A stretch of DNA of 64,000 bases from Apostichopus japonicus (Eukaryota; Echinodermata; Holothuroidea; Aspidochirotida; Stichopodidae), in NCBI RefSeq assembly GCF_037975245.1, contig NC_092570.1, forward strand, positions 1,679,501 to 1,743,500. The letters are read 5' to 3'. The translations under genes and the position numbers were made by a program. The notes under the pieces are model-generated. The model was not told where the DNA came from and ran no database searches. It worked only from the letters and a program-made list of their open reading frames with translations. The first letter of the stretch is position 1. Each line of letters opens with the position of its first letter. This document shows, piece after piece, positions 1 through 11,875 of the stretch.

Positions 1-2
1 AA

Positions 3-1562
3 AACGTAAAGAAACTATTCAACTTTGCTGATAAACTCAACAGAGTGAATAATGATGTTCTGTCCATAGTCGCTGAAACTAAAGAAAAATGGAAATCACA
101 GTACGAAGATCAGACCAGGAAGTTACAGAATAAGAAAGAGGAAGAAAAGAGAGAATTCAACAGATTCAAAACAGTTCTTGAAGAAAGTATTCAACAGATC
201 ATGAAAGAATTGGAAACAGAAATGGAAGAGAAAATTAGAAAAATAAGAGACGAGTACGACAGAATGATTAAAATAAAAATAAGGGAATCAAAAGAGAAAG
301 AGGACACCAAAAGAAATGAAATCGAAAACAGAGAATTAAAGATTGACGAAACAATTAACCGACTTGATGCAGTCACGAATGAGAGCAATAAAACAATAGA
401 CGAACAACAGCAACGCAAGCTTAGAGAAACACAAAACTTATCAGATCTCTGTAATCAATGGGTCAATAAATTTGAAAATGTGTCTACTATATCTTCGAGT
501 GTCCTTGAATCATATAACCACTGGACAGACGCACAGTGCATTCCTGATATAAGAGCAGCGAGTGAACCTCTTGTTGAGGATATAACGAAAGATTTTCCTG
601 AAATAGAATCTTTATCTGATATAACAATGGATGATTTACCAATATTGCATATTGATAGAGTACATATGTCGGATCATGTAGACACTGTTGTGGATGTTGA
701 TGTGATCACAGCTGATCGTTTTTTTTTAACTGGTATAACAAGTACTGGCTCTGGTAATATTGTCATCTCTGGGAGATTATCACGTGACTATTCATTTATC
801 ACAGTCATAAACAGACAAGGACGTCAGATTCGTCATCACAAGATAGATAAAGGCAAAGGGAGCTCTTTTCAACACTTTCGCCACTGTGCTGCTTTATCAC
901 ATGATACGATAGCTTCGGTTTGTGAATCCAATCAGGTTGGTGTTTATAATATTCAAGATGGGTCCTTTACTCAAAATAACATCACGTCCCTCTTTGATGA
1001 CATCAAAACGGTGGATAGGAAGTATGCGACTTGTATAACTACTGATACTTTACGTGGCCACATCATTGTAGGTACACGGATTACTGGATTGCTATTTATA
1101 TTTGATGAAGAATTGAATTTCATTCGAGCTCTGAAGCTGCCAGAGGTTATAAAATTGTCAAGAGATATCCTTTATCATGAAGGAGTTCTGCTGATATGCG
1201 ATTTAGAGAGTGGATGTGCATGCGCTGTAACCTTGGATACATCTAAAACAGAAGCAGAGTTACTATACGAGCTTCCGAAACCAGATATTGACGGACGGAC
1301 TTGGTATCCTTCGAGTATATGTAAAGACAGGGCAGGTTTTGTATACATCTTGTGGTATGGTACTAACAGACGTATCATCACACAGTACAGTCAAGATGGT
1401 CAGCAGTTGTTGACAACCAAACGGACAGAATATCCAGCAGTATGTATGACAACATTGATGACAGAGAAGGGAGAGAAGCTACTTGTAGTTACAGCTACAC
1501 CATATCCAGGAAGGATGCTTTGTTATGGTCTGGTGAGTATATCTCAGTGTTTCTTATTTTAA
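3..1562 (+). CDS. TRIM-like paralogue 1, 5'-partial, probably frameshifted
   Basis: The visible frame encodes the coiled coil and the whole C-terminal beta-propeller of the tandem TRIM family, ending at the same stop as its paralogues. RING and B-boxes would lie to the left of the window. Near bases 11-18 this copy is 2 nt shorter than copies 2-6. If the upstream sequence follows the paralogues' frame, translation meets a TGA at 29-31 and the propeller is lost. The gene may therefore be a pseudogene, or have a compensating change upstream that cannot be seen. Its coiled coil shares the QNKKEEEKREF segment with copy 5, and its propeller loops differ from all other copies. The family role inferred from domains is E3 ubiquitin ligase or scaffold; no substrate can be named. 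Confidence 0.7.
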   Translation, partial: NVKKLFNFADKLNRVNNDVLSIVAETKEKWKSQYEDQTRKLQNKKEEEKREFNRFKTVLEESIQQIMKELETEMEEKIRKIRDEYDRMIKIKIRESKEKEDTKRNEIENRELKIDETINRLDAVTNESNKTIDEQQQRKLRETQNLSDLCNQWVNKFENVSTISSSVLESYNHWTDAQCIPDIRAASEPLVEDITKDFPEIESLSDITMDDLPILHIDRVHMSDHVDTVVDVDVITADRFFLTGITSTGSGNIVISGRLSRDYSFITVINRQGRQIRHHKIDKGKGSSFQHFRHCAALSHDTIASVCESNQVGVYNIQDGSFTQNNITSLFDDIKTVDRKYATCITTDTLRGHIIVGTRITGLLFIFDEELNFIRALKLPEVIKLSRDILYHEGVLLICDLESGCACAVTLDTSKTEAELLYELPKPDIDGRTWYPSSICKDRAGFVYILWYGTNRRIITQYSQDGQQLLTTKRTEYPAVCMTTLMTEKGEKLLVVTATPYPGRMLCYGLVSISQCFLF

Positions 1563-2684
1563 TATTACTAGATATGACAGGATTCTCTGATGTTACGACA
1601 TTGAAAGGGTACATTAAACTGGGACAATAATATCGCCAAGGATATTATCTGCTTGTATTGACTTTATGTATGACCAAATAGTGTGCTATATTAATAACTT
1701 TAAAGATAGTTTTCGATTGACTTTAGCTCAAGTAATAGTAGATGTTATTTCCCAAACCAATATACATGAAACTAAAGTGCACAACTTGTTCACTATTTCC
1801 TATACGGAATCGTAAAAGAATTCTTACGAGATCATGGTATTGTTGTTGACAAGACATCGCAATGCCAACTTAAGTTGATTTAAAAGAAGTAAAACAACAA
1901 CAAAAACAGAAATGTGAACAGAAAATATAGGCAAAAAGAATAGAAGAAAAGACAAGAAAAGACAAGAAAAGAAGGGATTTGTTTGCTGAAAAACGTAACA
2001 CAAACGGTCTACATCTAACATGACTTGTTTTAGCATTCTAAATGTACTTCAAACGTTTAGAGAACTGGATCAACGCAGGTAACTTTATAAATGTTCTTTC
2101 CAACAGATGCCAGAATAAAGTCAACCGCGAAAACATACATGAAAGAAACTAATATCCAGAGCATATACCACACTGAATCGAATATCAAGGGCAGCCGATG
2201 AGGAGAGAATAAGCAATATTTGAAGAAAACAACTAGAAACTTTAAGATGAAACGGATCCTTAATCTTTATCTTATGAGATGAAGATACAGTTCCTGATGA
2301 TTATCAACAGCTCCGACGAACAATAGTAAAAAGAAACAAGACTGTTTATATAAGATGGTGGTTATATTGTGAGTTTCTGATGTCATAATTCCACTATAAC
2401 CAATGTGTGATGTCACAATGCCATCAAAACGTGACGTCTTTCATGTTATTTTATTTTTATTTATTAAATAAATGTATATGTAAATATAAGGACTGTAGTA
2501 CTCGCGTCGGAGATCAAATTCCATGAAACTTAAAAATTCTATCATAGGTGGTAAAATGAATTCATTGAAAGTAACACAACTATTTGTTCTATTGTTAGAC
2601 CATGTTTAGTTTGTGTGTATGCGTGTGATGCCTTACTTGTTTACACGATATCTAAGGAGGGAAGCTTGGACAATCTCAACTTTC
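1563..2684 (+). repeat. 3' flank of copy 1, shared unit sequence
   Basis: This is the homologue of the downstream flank in every unit. It contains a purine-rich stretch near 1890-1980, a short TGACGTC-containing segment near 2430 and an AATAAA-like signal near 2465 that could end the TRIM transcript. One truncated copy of the ~145-bp spacer repeat follows at about 2640. Homology to the other units breaks off at about 2685. No gene is seen. Confidence 0.7.
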
Positions 2685-4884
2685 TTTTTGCGCGAGTCTT
2701 CACACCCTTTAATCAGTACTGTTTGCTGTAGCAAGTTCCTAGGTTGTTGTACTGTGTGTTTTACCTTTTCGCATTGGTCATAACGACTGTTTTTGATGTA
2801 ATTAGTACGTTGTTTGTTACGATTCCGTGTATAAAGTGTATTGGTTGTAATCAGTGCGTTATGTTGTAACGTCAGCTGTTGTAATGCGTGTGCTTGTCTA
2901 GAATTGATGGGTTTCATTAGATAAATGTACTTGGATCTGCCATGCAATTATTACGGCGCTACAGTGATTCTCTCTAGCGATTAGGCAGTGGATGTACTTA
3001 TAGACAATAAATAGAGAGTTAATAACGTCCGCCACCAATGTAACAATAGCTACGTTTCATGTAACTCGATGTGTTTTTTTTTTTTAAATTAAAATTGTGT
3101 AATAACTTATATCAATTACACTGTTAAATTCTTTCGTTAGTTGCATAACGTCTGTTTTAAAATTAATTACTGGACAAATTGACACTCAGGTGCGTTGATG
3201 ATCCAGTACATTGTATATCCAGCCCGCTAGTATTCAAACTGGGCGTCGCGACCAAAATATTTTGGGGGGGGGGGTCGCCAAAACAACTGGGAGGATAAAA
3301 TGACGAAATATTGGCAAATAAAAATACATATCTTAAAGATGAAAGATAATAACAACTTTTTGCAACTATACACGCTTAATCGAATGAAAAAATTCGCTTC
3401 CTCCTCGTGACCCCCCCCCCCCCTCACGGGTCAAAACATCTGCCACTAGATGGTTGCCAAGATAAAGAAGGTGAAACTAGGGGTCACCATGGAAAAAGCT
3501 TGAATAATGGGGATGCAGAGTATTAGGCTGTTTCACCCCCCCCCCCCACCCCACCTCATTTTTCGAGAAGAATAGTATCTCTGTTTTGAAAGCAAGCAAA
3601 ATAAATTCATGTGCAACATTATTGTATAACAAAATGAAATAGATTGGATGGAGGACTAAAAAAACTTCATGAAATTGTAATAACGAAGACTCATTTTTTC
3701 AAGTTGGCGTTCTATTAGGGTTGTACAGCGCTATTGAATAGTTTGTAGATTTTAGCGCTTTATAAGTTCATTTATTATTCATTTATTATTAATGATTTTA
3801 ATACAGGACCACCGCATGCTGAAGCCATCGTAAGAATCCAATGCTCCGTAACGCTAGATCAATGCTTAGATATGTAATAAACAGAAAAGATGAGTACATC
3901 GTTCTTTTCTTAATAAACGAGTTAAAATCAAAGTCATATTCAATTTGATAAGTGAAGCACCCTTCGGGTGAGGATACGTTAACAGACGAAAGTATGTCAT
4001 ATGAGACCGTTGAATTCTTCGACATTTCGACATAATCCAATAGTTTCAGCGAATTTCGGACGATAAAATGTGCTAGCTCCATTAAGTGTAAAAATGCGGA
4101 CAGATTTCTACTTTGTTCGTTAAGAGACCGTTATACGTTACGCACAGATGTCCTAGTTTATAAAGCCGCCCACTCGAAATATAGACATGTGTCCCGTCAT
4201 ATCAATATAGAATTCATATAGGCGTTATTTCACATATGAAAAGAAAAGGTGTGCTTTTAATCCTACGTGCGAGCATATGGTTAACTACAAGCTACTTCGG
4301 AAAATAATATATTATCACTTTTGAAGAACGAGTTGAGAAATAATTTTCTGCAAATCCTGAATTTCTTTTCTTCTATTAACTTATCATATAGACGCATAAA
4401 TGTATCTGACTGTTGTGCGCTCTCTTAATTTACATTCATTTATGTATTACAAAACGGATATAGTTTGTTGTCTTAAAATTACATAATTTCATTTTATCAA
4501 AAAAACCCGAAGAATATAGGCTATGATACTGCAGAAGGATCTTTTGTTGTGTGTTGTAAAGAAACATAGTTTCGTTTTTTTTTTCTGGTGTATTGATCGT
4601 TTTTAATTTAATATATATATATCTGTCGAACCACTAGCTTCACATTTCTTATTTACGGCGTGGATTGCCTATAAACGAAAATATGTGTAAATTGTCAGAT
4701 TCAAAGCACCAGGGTGCACTCTGTACAATCATAACACTCTATGGTAATACGCCCATATTGACAGTTATACAAAGCCAGTTATGCACACTCACATACCAGG
4801 AGCATCACTGTCATCGAGTGGTACGGAATTCGGTCTGTGACACAAGGTTCGGGGTTCGATTCCTATCTTCGCCTGGGGATGATA
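2685..4884. other. 2.2-kb segment not shared with other units
   Basis: This block interrupts the duplicated spacer between copies 1 and 2; homology resumes at about 4885. It contains homopolymer tracts (G-run near 3265, C-runs near 3411 and 3535), AT-rich DNA and a tRNA-like fragment near its right end. No open reading frame with recognisable protein features was found. It could be a composite of old insertions or a piece of the ancestral spacer retained only here. Confidence 0.6.
4811..4875 (+). mobile_element. tRNA-derived SINE-like fragment
   Basis: An A-box-like stretch (TCGAGTGGTACGG) is followed about 40 nt later by a good B-box (GGTTCGATTCC), the spacing of an internal RNA polymerase III promoter. 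The segment does not fold into a convincing cloverleaf, so a decayed tRNA-derived SINE head is more likely than a functional tRNA gene. Confidence 0.4.
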
Positions 4885-4889
4885 GTAAT

Positions 4890-5702
4890 GGTAGTTTTCG
4901 CAATGTTTACTTTTGATATAATATACCAGCCATATCAGTTCAGCGTGGGTGTTCTCGTGATATCAAAGTCCAAACTCAATTGTACAAAAGTTCCGTGCGT
5001 TATATCCATTGTACATATCCATTGTATACATATACGTACAACGTACTGCGCATATTCTCATGTATTTCGTTCTTGGCCCGATTTGTAACAACGTAAGAAA
5101 GATAAAATCCAGCTAGGTTGATACAAGACTAAGGGAAAGGGTAAACATTAATATAAGGTAAGTCTTGAATGTAAAACGGTAATAAACAAACATGTTTCTT
5201 TAGTTCGCTTTTAAGTTCCCCTATTGGCATCGATTAAATAGTCCTGTAGAGACTCAACGTGTGCTTTCTCTCTTACGATTTCAATTATATGTATGTATGT
5301 ATGTATGCTTATATATATATATATATATATATATACTCCTTATATGTACCTTAGGTCGACAGTTTATGGTATATATATTCATATATATAAAGTTTTCGCA
5401 ATGTGACTTTTGATATAATGTACCAACCATATCAGTTCAGCGTGGGTGTTCTCGTGATATCAAAGTCCAAACTCAATTGTACAAAAGTTCCGTGCGTTAT
5501 ATCCATTGTACATATACGTACAACGTACTGCGTATATTCTCATGAATTTCCTTCTTGGCCCGATTTGTAACAACGTAAGAAAGTTAAAATCCAACTAGGT
5601 TGATACAAGACTAAGGGAAAAGGTAAACATTACAATAAGGTAAGTCTTGAATGTAAAACGGTGATAATTTCAAACATGTTTCCTTAGTTCATCTGTACTT
5701 TG
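4890..5702 (+). repeat. Duplicated upstream region of copy 2
   Basis: A segment of about 310 bp occurs twice, at roughly 4890-5210 and 5391-5702. Both copies include the block beginning TTTTCGCAATG, the TCTCGTGATATCAAAG block and the putative 5'-exon donor AAG|GTAAGT. A GTAT/TA microsatellite (5291-5334) lies between them. Other units have this segment once, so copy 2 may have two alternative first exons. Confidence 0.75.
5291..5334. repeat. (GTAT)n-(TA)n microsatellite
   Basis: A short GTAT run passes directly into alternating TA. It separates the two copies of the duplicated upstream segment. Confidence 0.95.
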
Positions 5703-6243
5703 TTATATCATAAAGTGGGAAGTAATATAACCAACTTACATTGGTGATCAGTATTATCGTTAATTTTGTGTATGTATTGCCATAGGTAGTACTAGGGCTA
5801 AAAAAGTCCTAACAGAACAGATATCGAGATCATTGCCATGATACCGAAGTCACTAAACTCCAGTATTACTGACTGTTTGAGTGAACTTCAAATCATCATG
5901 TATTGTCATTACAGGTCAACTATAGTCCTTGTATCAAGGTAAAGTGCACTAAGGGCATGGTGCGCTGTTGGTGGTATCGTTCCAGCACTATTAACGTCTG
6001 TCAGGTCGTATTTGTCATCCATCAGCTACGCCCGAACAGTTCCATTATGCCAGTGATCGAGTTGCACCAATATCTCGACTTCTGTGTTCATATGGGGCAA
6101 TAATACCCGTCATACCGTAGGTTACAAAGAACAGTTTTTGAATTCAGTTATTAAAGGTCTTTCTAAATTAAATTTCTTACACTCAATTTGTTACTCCAGA
6201 TTATGATATTCATAAACACTGATCTTAATAACTTTCCTCACAG
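5640..6243 (+). other. Putative 5'-UTR intron of copy 2
   Basis: A consensus donor (AATAAG|GTAAGT) and a pyrimidine-containing acceptor (TTTCCTCACAG|ATTAAA) bound about 604 bp immediately before the start codon, leaving a 20-nt leader in the coding exon. The same arrangement recurs in units 3-6. A non-coding first exon upstream is inferred. A second potential donor (AAAG|GTAAAC) lies slightly upstream. Confidence 0.5.
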
Positions 6244-6263
6244 ATTAAATTTCCGAGACAAAA

Positions 6264-8492
6264 ATGGCATGCCCATCGCCTTGGAAAGACATCGCAGATA
6301 CATTCTTCGAATGTTCAATTTGTTTGGATCTGTTTAAAGAACCGAAACTATTACCATGTCTGCATAGATTCTGTAAACAATGCCTGAAACCTATATTAGA
6401 AGGACAGGCTGGGACATTTGAATGTCCTCTTTGTAAAGATGTCTGTAAAATACCAAACGATAGAATCGATGGATTCAAGACTGACTTCCATATGAAAAGT
6501 ATGCTGCAGTTTATTCAGCTACAGAAAACATTTGAAAACAAAGAAGAGAGAGAATGTATTGGTTGTGAAGAGAAGTTAAAGGTTACAGCGTACTGTTTTA
6601 TATGTAAAGGATTTCTTTGTGTTCAGTGTTATCAATTTCATTTGACCAAGAAGATGTTTGTCACACATCAGAAACACTTATTAGCCTTGAATGATCTTGA
6701 GGGGAAAAGTCTCACGCAAGAAAAACTTGCATCATTGATGGAAGCTCCTAGGTGCCATATTCACCCGGAATATATGGCTCAGTTGTGCTGTTGTACATGC
6801 GGAAACCTCCCAGTTTGTGTGACATGTACGTATGATGAACACAAAGGTCATGAACTTCGTGACGTCAGGAAAGTGGCGAACGACGAAAGGGAACACTTGA
6901 AGGAGATATTGGAAGAACTTGTAAAACGTAAAGATACTGTATTCAACATTGCTGATAAAATCAACAGAGTGAATAATGACATTCTGTCCATTGTCGCTGA
7001 AACTAAAGCAAAATGGAAAAAGCAGTACAAAGATCAGACCAGGGAGTTACAGAATGAAAAAGAGAAAGAAAAGAGAGAATTCAACACATTCAAAACAGGT
7101 CTCGAAGAAAGTACTCGGCACAAAATGAAAGAATTAGAAACAGAAATGGAAGAGAAAATTAGAAAAATAAGAGACGAGTACGACAGATTGATTAAAATTA
7201 AAATTAGGGAATCAAAAGAGAAAGAGGACACCAAAAGAAATGAAATAGGAAAAAGAGAATTGAAGATTGACGAAACAATGAACCGACTTGATGCGGTAAT
7301 GAATGAGAGAAATAAAACAATAGACGAACAACAGCAACGCAAGCTTAGAGAAACACAAAACTTATCAGATCTCTGTAATCAATGGGTCAATAAATTTGAA
7401 AATGTGTCTACTATATCTTCGAGTGTCCTTGCATCATGTAACCACTGGACAGACGCACAGTGTATTCCTGATATAAGAGCAGCCAGTGAACCTCTTGTTG
7501 AGGATATAATGAAAGATTTTCCTGAAATAGAATCTTTATCTGATATAACAATGGATGATTTACCAATATTGTGTATTGATAGAGTACATATATCGGTTAA
7601 TGCAGAATCTGTTGTTGATGTTGATGTGATCAAATCTCGTTGGTTTTGGTTAACTGGTATAACAAGTACTGGCTCTGGTAACATCGTCATCTCTGGGAGA
7701 TTATCACATGCCCATTCATTTATCACAGTCATAAACAGACAAGGACGTCAGATTCGTCATAACAAGATAGATAAAGGCAAAGGGAGCTCTTTTCAAACCT
7801 TTCGTCACTGTGCTGCTTTATCACGTGATAATATAGCTTCGGTTTGTGAATCCAATCAGGTTGTTGTTTATAATATTCAAAATGGGTCCTTTACTCAAAA
7901 TAACATCACGTCCCTCTTTGATGACATCAATGCGGGGGATGCGAAGTATGCGACTTGTATAACTACTGATACTAAACGTGGCCACATCATTGTAGGTACA
8001 TCACGAAAGATTGGATTGCTATTTATATTTGATGAAGAATTTAATTTCATTCGAGCTCTGAAGCTACCAGAGGTTATAAAATGGTCAAGAGATATCCTTT
8101 ATCATGAAGGCGTTCTGCTGATATGCGATGAAGAGAGTAGATGTGCATACGCTGTAACCATGGATACATCTAAAACAGAAGCAGAGTTACTTTACAAGCT
8201 TCCGAAACCAGATATTGACGGACTAACTTGGTATCCTTCGAGTATATGTAAAGACAGGGCAGGTTTTGTATACATCTTGTGGTCACAAACACAGTTTAGT
8301 ACTGGAAAATGTATAATCACACAGTACAGTCAAGATGGTCAGCAGTTGTTGACAACCAAACGGACAGAAGATAGAGTACATTGTATGACAACATTGATGA
8401 CAGAGGAGGGAGAGAAGCTACTTGTAGCATCATGGTCAGGAAAGATGCTTTGTTATGGTCTGGTGAGTATATCTCAGTGTTTCTTATTTTAA
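6264..8492 (+). CDS. TRIM-like RING/B-box/coiled-coil/propeller protein, copy 2
   Basis: The 742-residue protein is intact. The RING is a textbook C3HC4 with zinc ligands C17, C20, C32, H34, C37, C40, C54 and C57. B-box 1 spans about 98-135 (C98, C101, C111, C114, C119, C122, H126, H135), and B-box 2 spans about 164-196 (C164, H167, C176, C179, C185, C188, H193, H196). A charged coiled coil runs from about 204 to 385. A six-bladed beta-propeller with about 48 residues per blade fills 450-735. The family consists of E3 ubiquitin ligases that dimerise through the coiled coil and recognise targets through the C-terminal domain; here the target is unknown. No signal peptide or membrane segment is seen, so a cytosolic site is inferred. 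The start is fixed by conservation in five paralogues and by a splice acceptor 20 nt upstream. TRIM2/3/56/71-like database names are likely but would not imply orthology. Confidence 0.93.
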   Translation: MACPSPWKDIADTFFECSICLDLFKEPKLLPCLHRFCKQCLKPILEGQAGTFECPLCKDVCKIPNDRIDGFKTDFHMKSMLQFIQLQKTFENKEERECIGCEEKLKVTAYCFICKGFLCVQCYQFHLTKKMFVTHQKHLLALNDLEGKSLTQEKLASLMEAPRCHIHPEYMAQLCCCTCGNLPVCVTCTYDEHKGHELRDVRKVANDEREHLKEILEELVKRKDTVFNIADKINRVNNDILSIVAETKAKWKKQYKDQTRELQNEKEKEKREFNTFKTGLEESTRHKMKELETEMEEKIRKIRDEYDRLIKIKIRESKEKEDTKRNEIGKRELKIDETMNRLDAVMNERNKTIDEQQQRKLRETQNLSDLCNQWVNKFENVSTISSSVLASCNHWTDAQCIPDIRAASEPLVEDIMKDFPEIESLSDITMDDLPILCIDRVHISVNAESVVDVDVIKSRWFWLTGITSTGSGNIVISGRLSHAHSFITVINRQGRQIRHNKIDKGKGSSFQTFRHCAALSRDNIASVCESNQVVVYNIQNGSFTQNNITSLFDDINAGDAKYATCITTDTKRGHIIVGTSRKIGLLFIFDEEFNFIRALKLPEVIKWSRDILYHEGVLLICDEESRCAYAVTMDTSKTEAELLYKLPKPDIDGLTWYPSSICKDRAGFVYILWSQTQFSTGKCIITQYSQDGQQLLTTKRTEDRVHCMTTLMTEEGEKLLVASWSGKMLCYGLVSISQCFLF

Positions 8493-11400
8493 TACTACTA
8501 GATATCACAGGATACTCTGATGTAACGACATTGAAAGGGTACATTAAACTGGGACAATATCGCCAAGGATATTATCTTCATGTATTGACTTTATGTATGA
8601 CTAAATAGTGTGTTATATTAACAACTTTAAAGATAGTTTTCGATTGACTTTAGCTCAAGTAATAGTAGAAGTTATTTCCCAAACCCAATATACATGAAAC
8701 TGAAGTGCACACCTTGTTCACTATTTCCTATACGGAATCCTTAAAACGAAGATTAAAGAATTCTAAGGAGATCATGGTATTGTTTTTGACAAGACATCGC
8801 AATGTCTACTGAAGTTGATGTAAAAGAAATAAAACAACAACAAAAACAGAAATGTGAACAGAATATAGGCAAAAAGGAAAGAAGAAAAGAAAAGACAAGA
8901 AAAGAGCAGAAAAGAAGGGATTTGTTTGCTGAAAAACGTAACACAAACAGTCTACATCTAACATGACTTTTTTTTTAGGCCGCATTCTAAATGTACTTCA
9001 AACGTATAGAGAACTGGGTCAACGTTTGTAACTTTATAAATGTTGTTTCCAACAGATGCCAGAATAAAGTCAACCGCGAAAACATACATGAAAGAAAAAA
9101 ATATCCAGAGCATACACCAAACTGAATCGAATATCAAAGGCAGCCGATGAGGAGAGAATAATCAATATTTGAAGAAACAACTAGAAACTTTAAGATGAAA
9201 CAGATCCATTACCTTTATCTGATGAAATGAAGATACAGTTCCTGATGATTATCAACAGCCCCAACGAATAATAGTAAAGAGAAAAAGGTCTGTTTATATA
9301 AGATGGTGGTGATATTGTGAATTTCCGATGTCATAATTCCACTATAACCAATGTGTGATGTCACAATGCCACTAAAAAGTGACGTCTTTCATGTTATATT
9401 TATTTATTAAATAAAAGTATATGTAAATATAAGCCTATTGGTTGTTGTGAACGTCAAAGGTCATTTTGGGTCAATAGGGGTCAAATAGTGAAACCATGTA
9501 AACACGATATCTCAAGAAGAAAAGCTTGTACCAATCTCATATATAGTGATTAGAAGCAGCCTATTGTTTAGAGTGGTGGTCAAAGTTCGTTTGGGTTCAC
9601 TAGGGGTACAATTGTGAAAACCCGGGTAAACACGATATCTCAAGAAGGAGAGCTGGGACCAATCACATATTTCGTGTGAAGTACAACATTGAGTTGAAGA
9701 AGCCAATTAGTTTTTGTGGCGGTCAAAGGAAATTTGGAGTCACCAGAGGTCAAATTGTTGAAACCGTGTTTCATAATCTACCGTATCTCCAACCGACCAG
9801 CCTGTTACATAACATGTGCGTCACGCCTCATAATAATAGTAGAGGTTGTATGCAATTGGAAATTAGCAGATGGGCATCCGTAGATAGTACCAGAGAAAGT
9901 CGAACCAATCGCCATTTACTTAACCGTGTCGCTAACTGCATACGTCATTGCATTACAAAGGTGTCATGTTTATACATACAACTTTCATTGGAATCAACTA
10001 TACCGTTGTGAAACATACCTGTATTAAATATTAGTTCACGTTGTTGAGGTTTTCCTGTCGTATTTCGCAATTGTCGAGATTCAGTGCCAAACAAAAACTT
10101 CAAGTTGGGATGTAGTTACGTTGAAAAAAACGACCAGGCGCCGTTTATGGTTCGCTAGCTGCACGTGCATTATGTACGGGAAGTTTTCATGTGCGGAGAT
10201 TGATCACAAACTTCACGGAGCATTTAAAAACATACAGCGAAATCATCATTTAAAGTCTAAAATAACAATTAATTACAGGGAACAGTTTAAGCTTAAGAAG
10301 TACGTAACATGTTTCAAAGGCATTAATAAATATGCTGGGTTCATATGTTAAATTTTCAACCAATTAGAAAATGTTATTAAACATCACCACGGCTTGGTTA
10401 TGCACAGGCAACCCTTACACAGAAGAGTATAGTACTAGCCGCCCCGGTATAGACTATAAATATTGGTCATCCTCATCTGAGTAGGGTAAAATTGGGTTCG
10501 TTAACACAAACACGTGAAGAAAAAATGCTTCATGTCAGAATACCAATTCACTTGAGGCGGCCAAACATCTCCTACATTATTTCTTCAGGCATTACCCACA
10601 TGCCATCAGTCATAATTCGCCAAATATAAAATTAAAGGAGATTTCAGACAAGACAGTTTGCTGTTACCACTGCCATGATTTTTTGCAAAGATTTTCAGTT
10701 GCGATTGAAAGATAGATGCTCTTTCAACCTTAGATTTTCATTGCGTAAAAGATCGCTTTGATATAGGCAGTGTAATGGAGTAATATCAATGTGTTCGCAC
10801 ACCAATATGCAGCTTAAGCCAAGATAAATAATTGGGAAAATCTCCGAAGTCGCGCCAATCGAAGAAGCGGTTCATAGCAGGAGTGAGGTACTATATAGGC
10901 TAAGGACTTGCGCACACCTATAGCTACTGTATATAGCGTATGTTTAGTACTAGAGGATCCCTAATGTAACAGAAGCCAAGCTATCGTCGTAGGTACTTTT
11001 GAAAATGAATTATTTTTAATTGTTTGAGACACTATACAGTAGCCCAAGCTGCATATGTATGATTCTGCCACATGTTTAACTTTGTTCAACACTTACTTTG
11101 GTGGAAAAATGTTTAAAGTTCACACTGCATAGACACATAATTTTCAAATGTGCGAGTACGTAACACCATATATATGCCAATAGTGCCTGCTCTGTAGTTC
11201 ATAGAAGTATTAATGTTGTAGATCTGTACTATGGAGACTTGAACAGCAGTCATAGTGGCGAGTGAATTGTTCGTTTTGGCGAGAAGAGTTTTAGTCACGT
11301 TCGCCAAATAACTAGTACTTTAAGAAATATTTCAGTATCGAGGCCTGACAAAACTTTAAACATGATTTCTTATAATATAAATCATGGATAATTTTCATAC

Positions 11401-11761
11401 ATGGTAATGGATTTGCCATATTGAGTACAAGAATCTTGTTGCCTGTGAGGTCAAATCTCAATTGCGGTCACCAGACGTCAAACTTTGAAAAACATTTTAC
11501 ATGATATCTAACGATGGGAATCTTGGATACTTCTCATGCTATGGTGTGTGGATGCATCACATTGAGCACAAGACCACTATTGGTTTTGGTGGAGGTGTGT
11601 ATTGCCACGTAGAGTAGACTTATCTGTGTTTGCCTTGTCATAGTGTAAATTGTTCATCAAAGAAGTGGTTCGGACTATTTATATTGTGATAGCTATTTCT
11701 GGTTAACACATAGAAGTCTAGTGCAATGAAGTCATCGTAACCTCAATGCATGTTGCATTCC

Positions 11762-11875
11762 GGTTATTATTATTTTTATTTTTATAGTAATAATAGTTAT
11801 TATTATTGTTACTATTATTATTATTTTTATTTTTATTTTTATTTTTATTTTTATTATTATTATTATTATTATTAA
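11762..11875. repeat. (ATT)n-rich microsatellite
   Basis: Imperfect ATT/ATTTTT repeats. Shorter versions sit at the same place in units 4 (about 19584-19640) and 6 (about 33640-33710). Unit 5 lacks the block. Confidence 0.9.

Noticed and set aside
191-418. Ser/Leu-rich antisense frames over the TRIM coiled coil in every copy
   Set aside because: Shadows of the repetitive charged codons of the real gene on the other strand.
3227-3427. Inverted G-run/C-run pair as transposon ends
   Set aside because: The G- and C-runs could pair, but adjoining bases do not match as terminal inverted repeats and no target duplication was found.
4811-4875. Functional tRNA gene
   Set aside because: A- and B-box-like sequences are present, but acceptor and anticodon stems do not pair; kept only as a SINE-like fragment.
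11113-11307. 64-codon antisense frame of equal length in four spacers (also 18933, 26662, 32987)
   Set aside because: Length is kept only because the DNA is a recent duplicate. In unit 3 the middle is read through compensating frameshifts, and no domain, splice context or synonymous bias is apparent.
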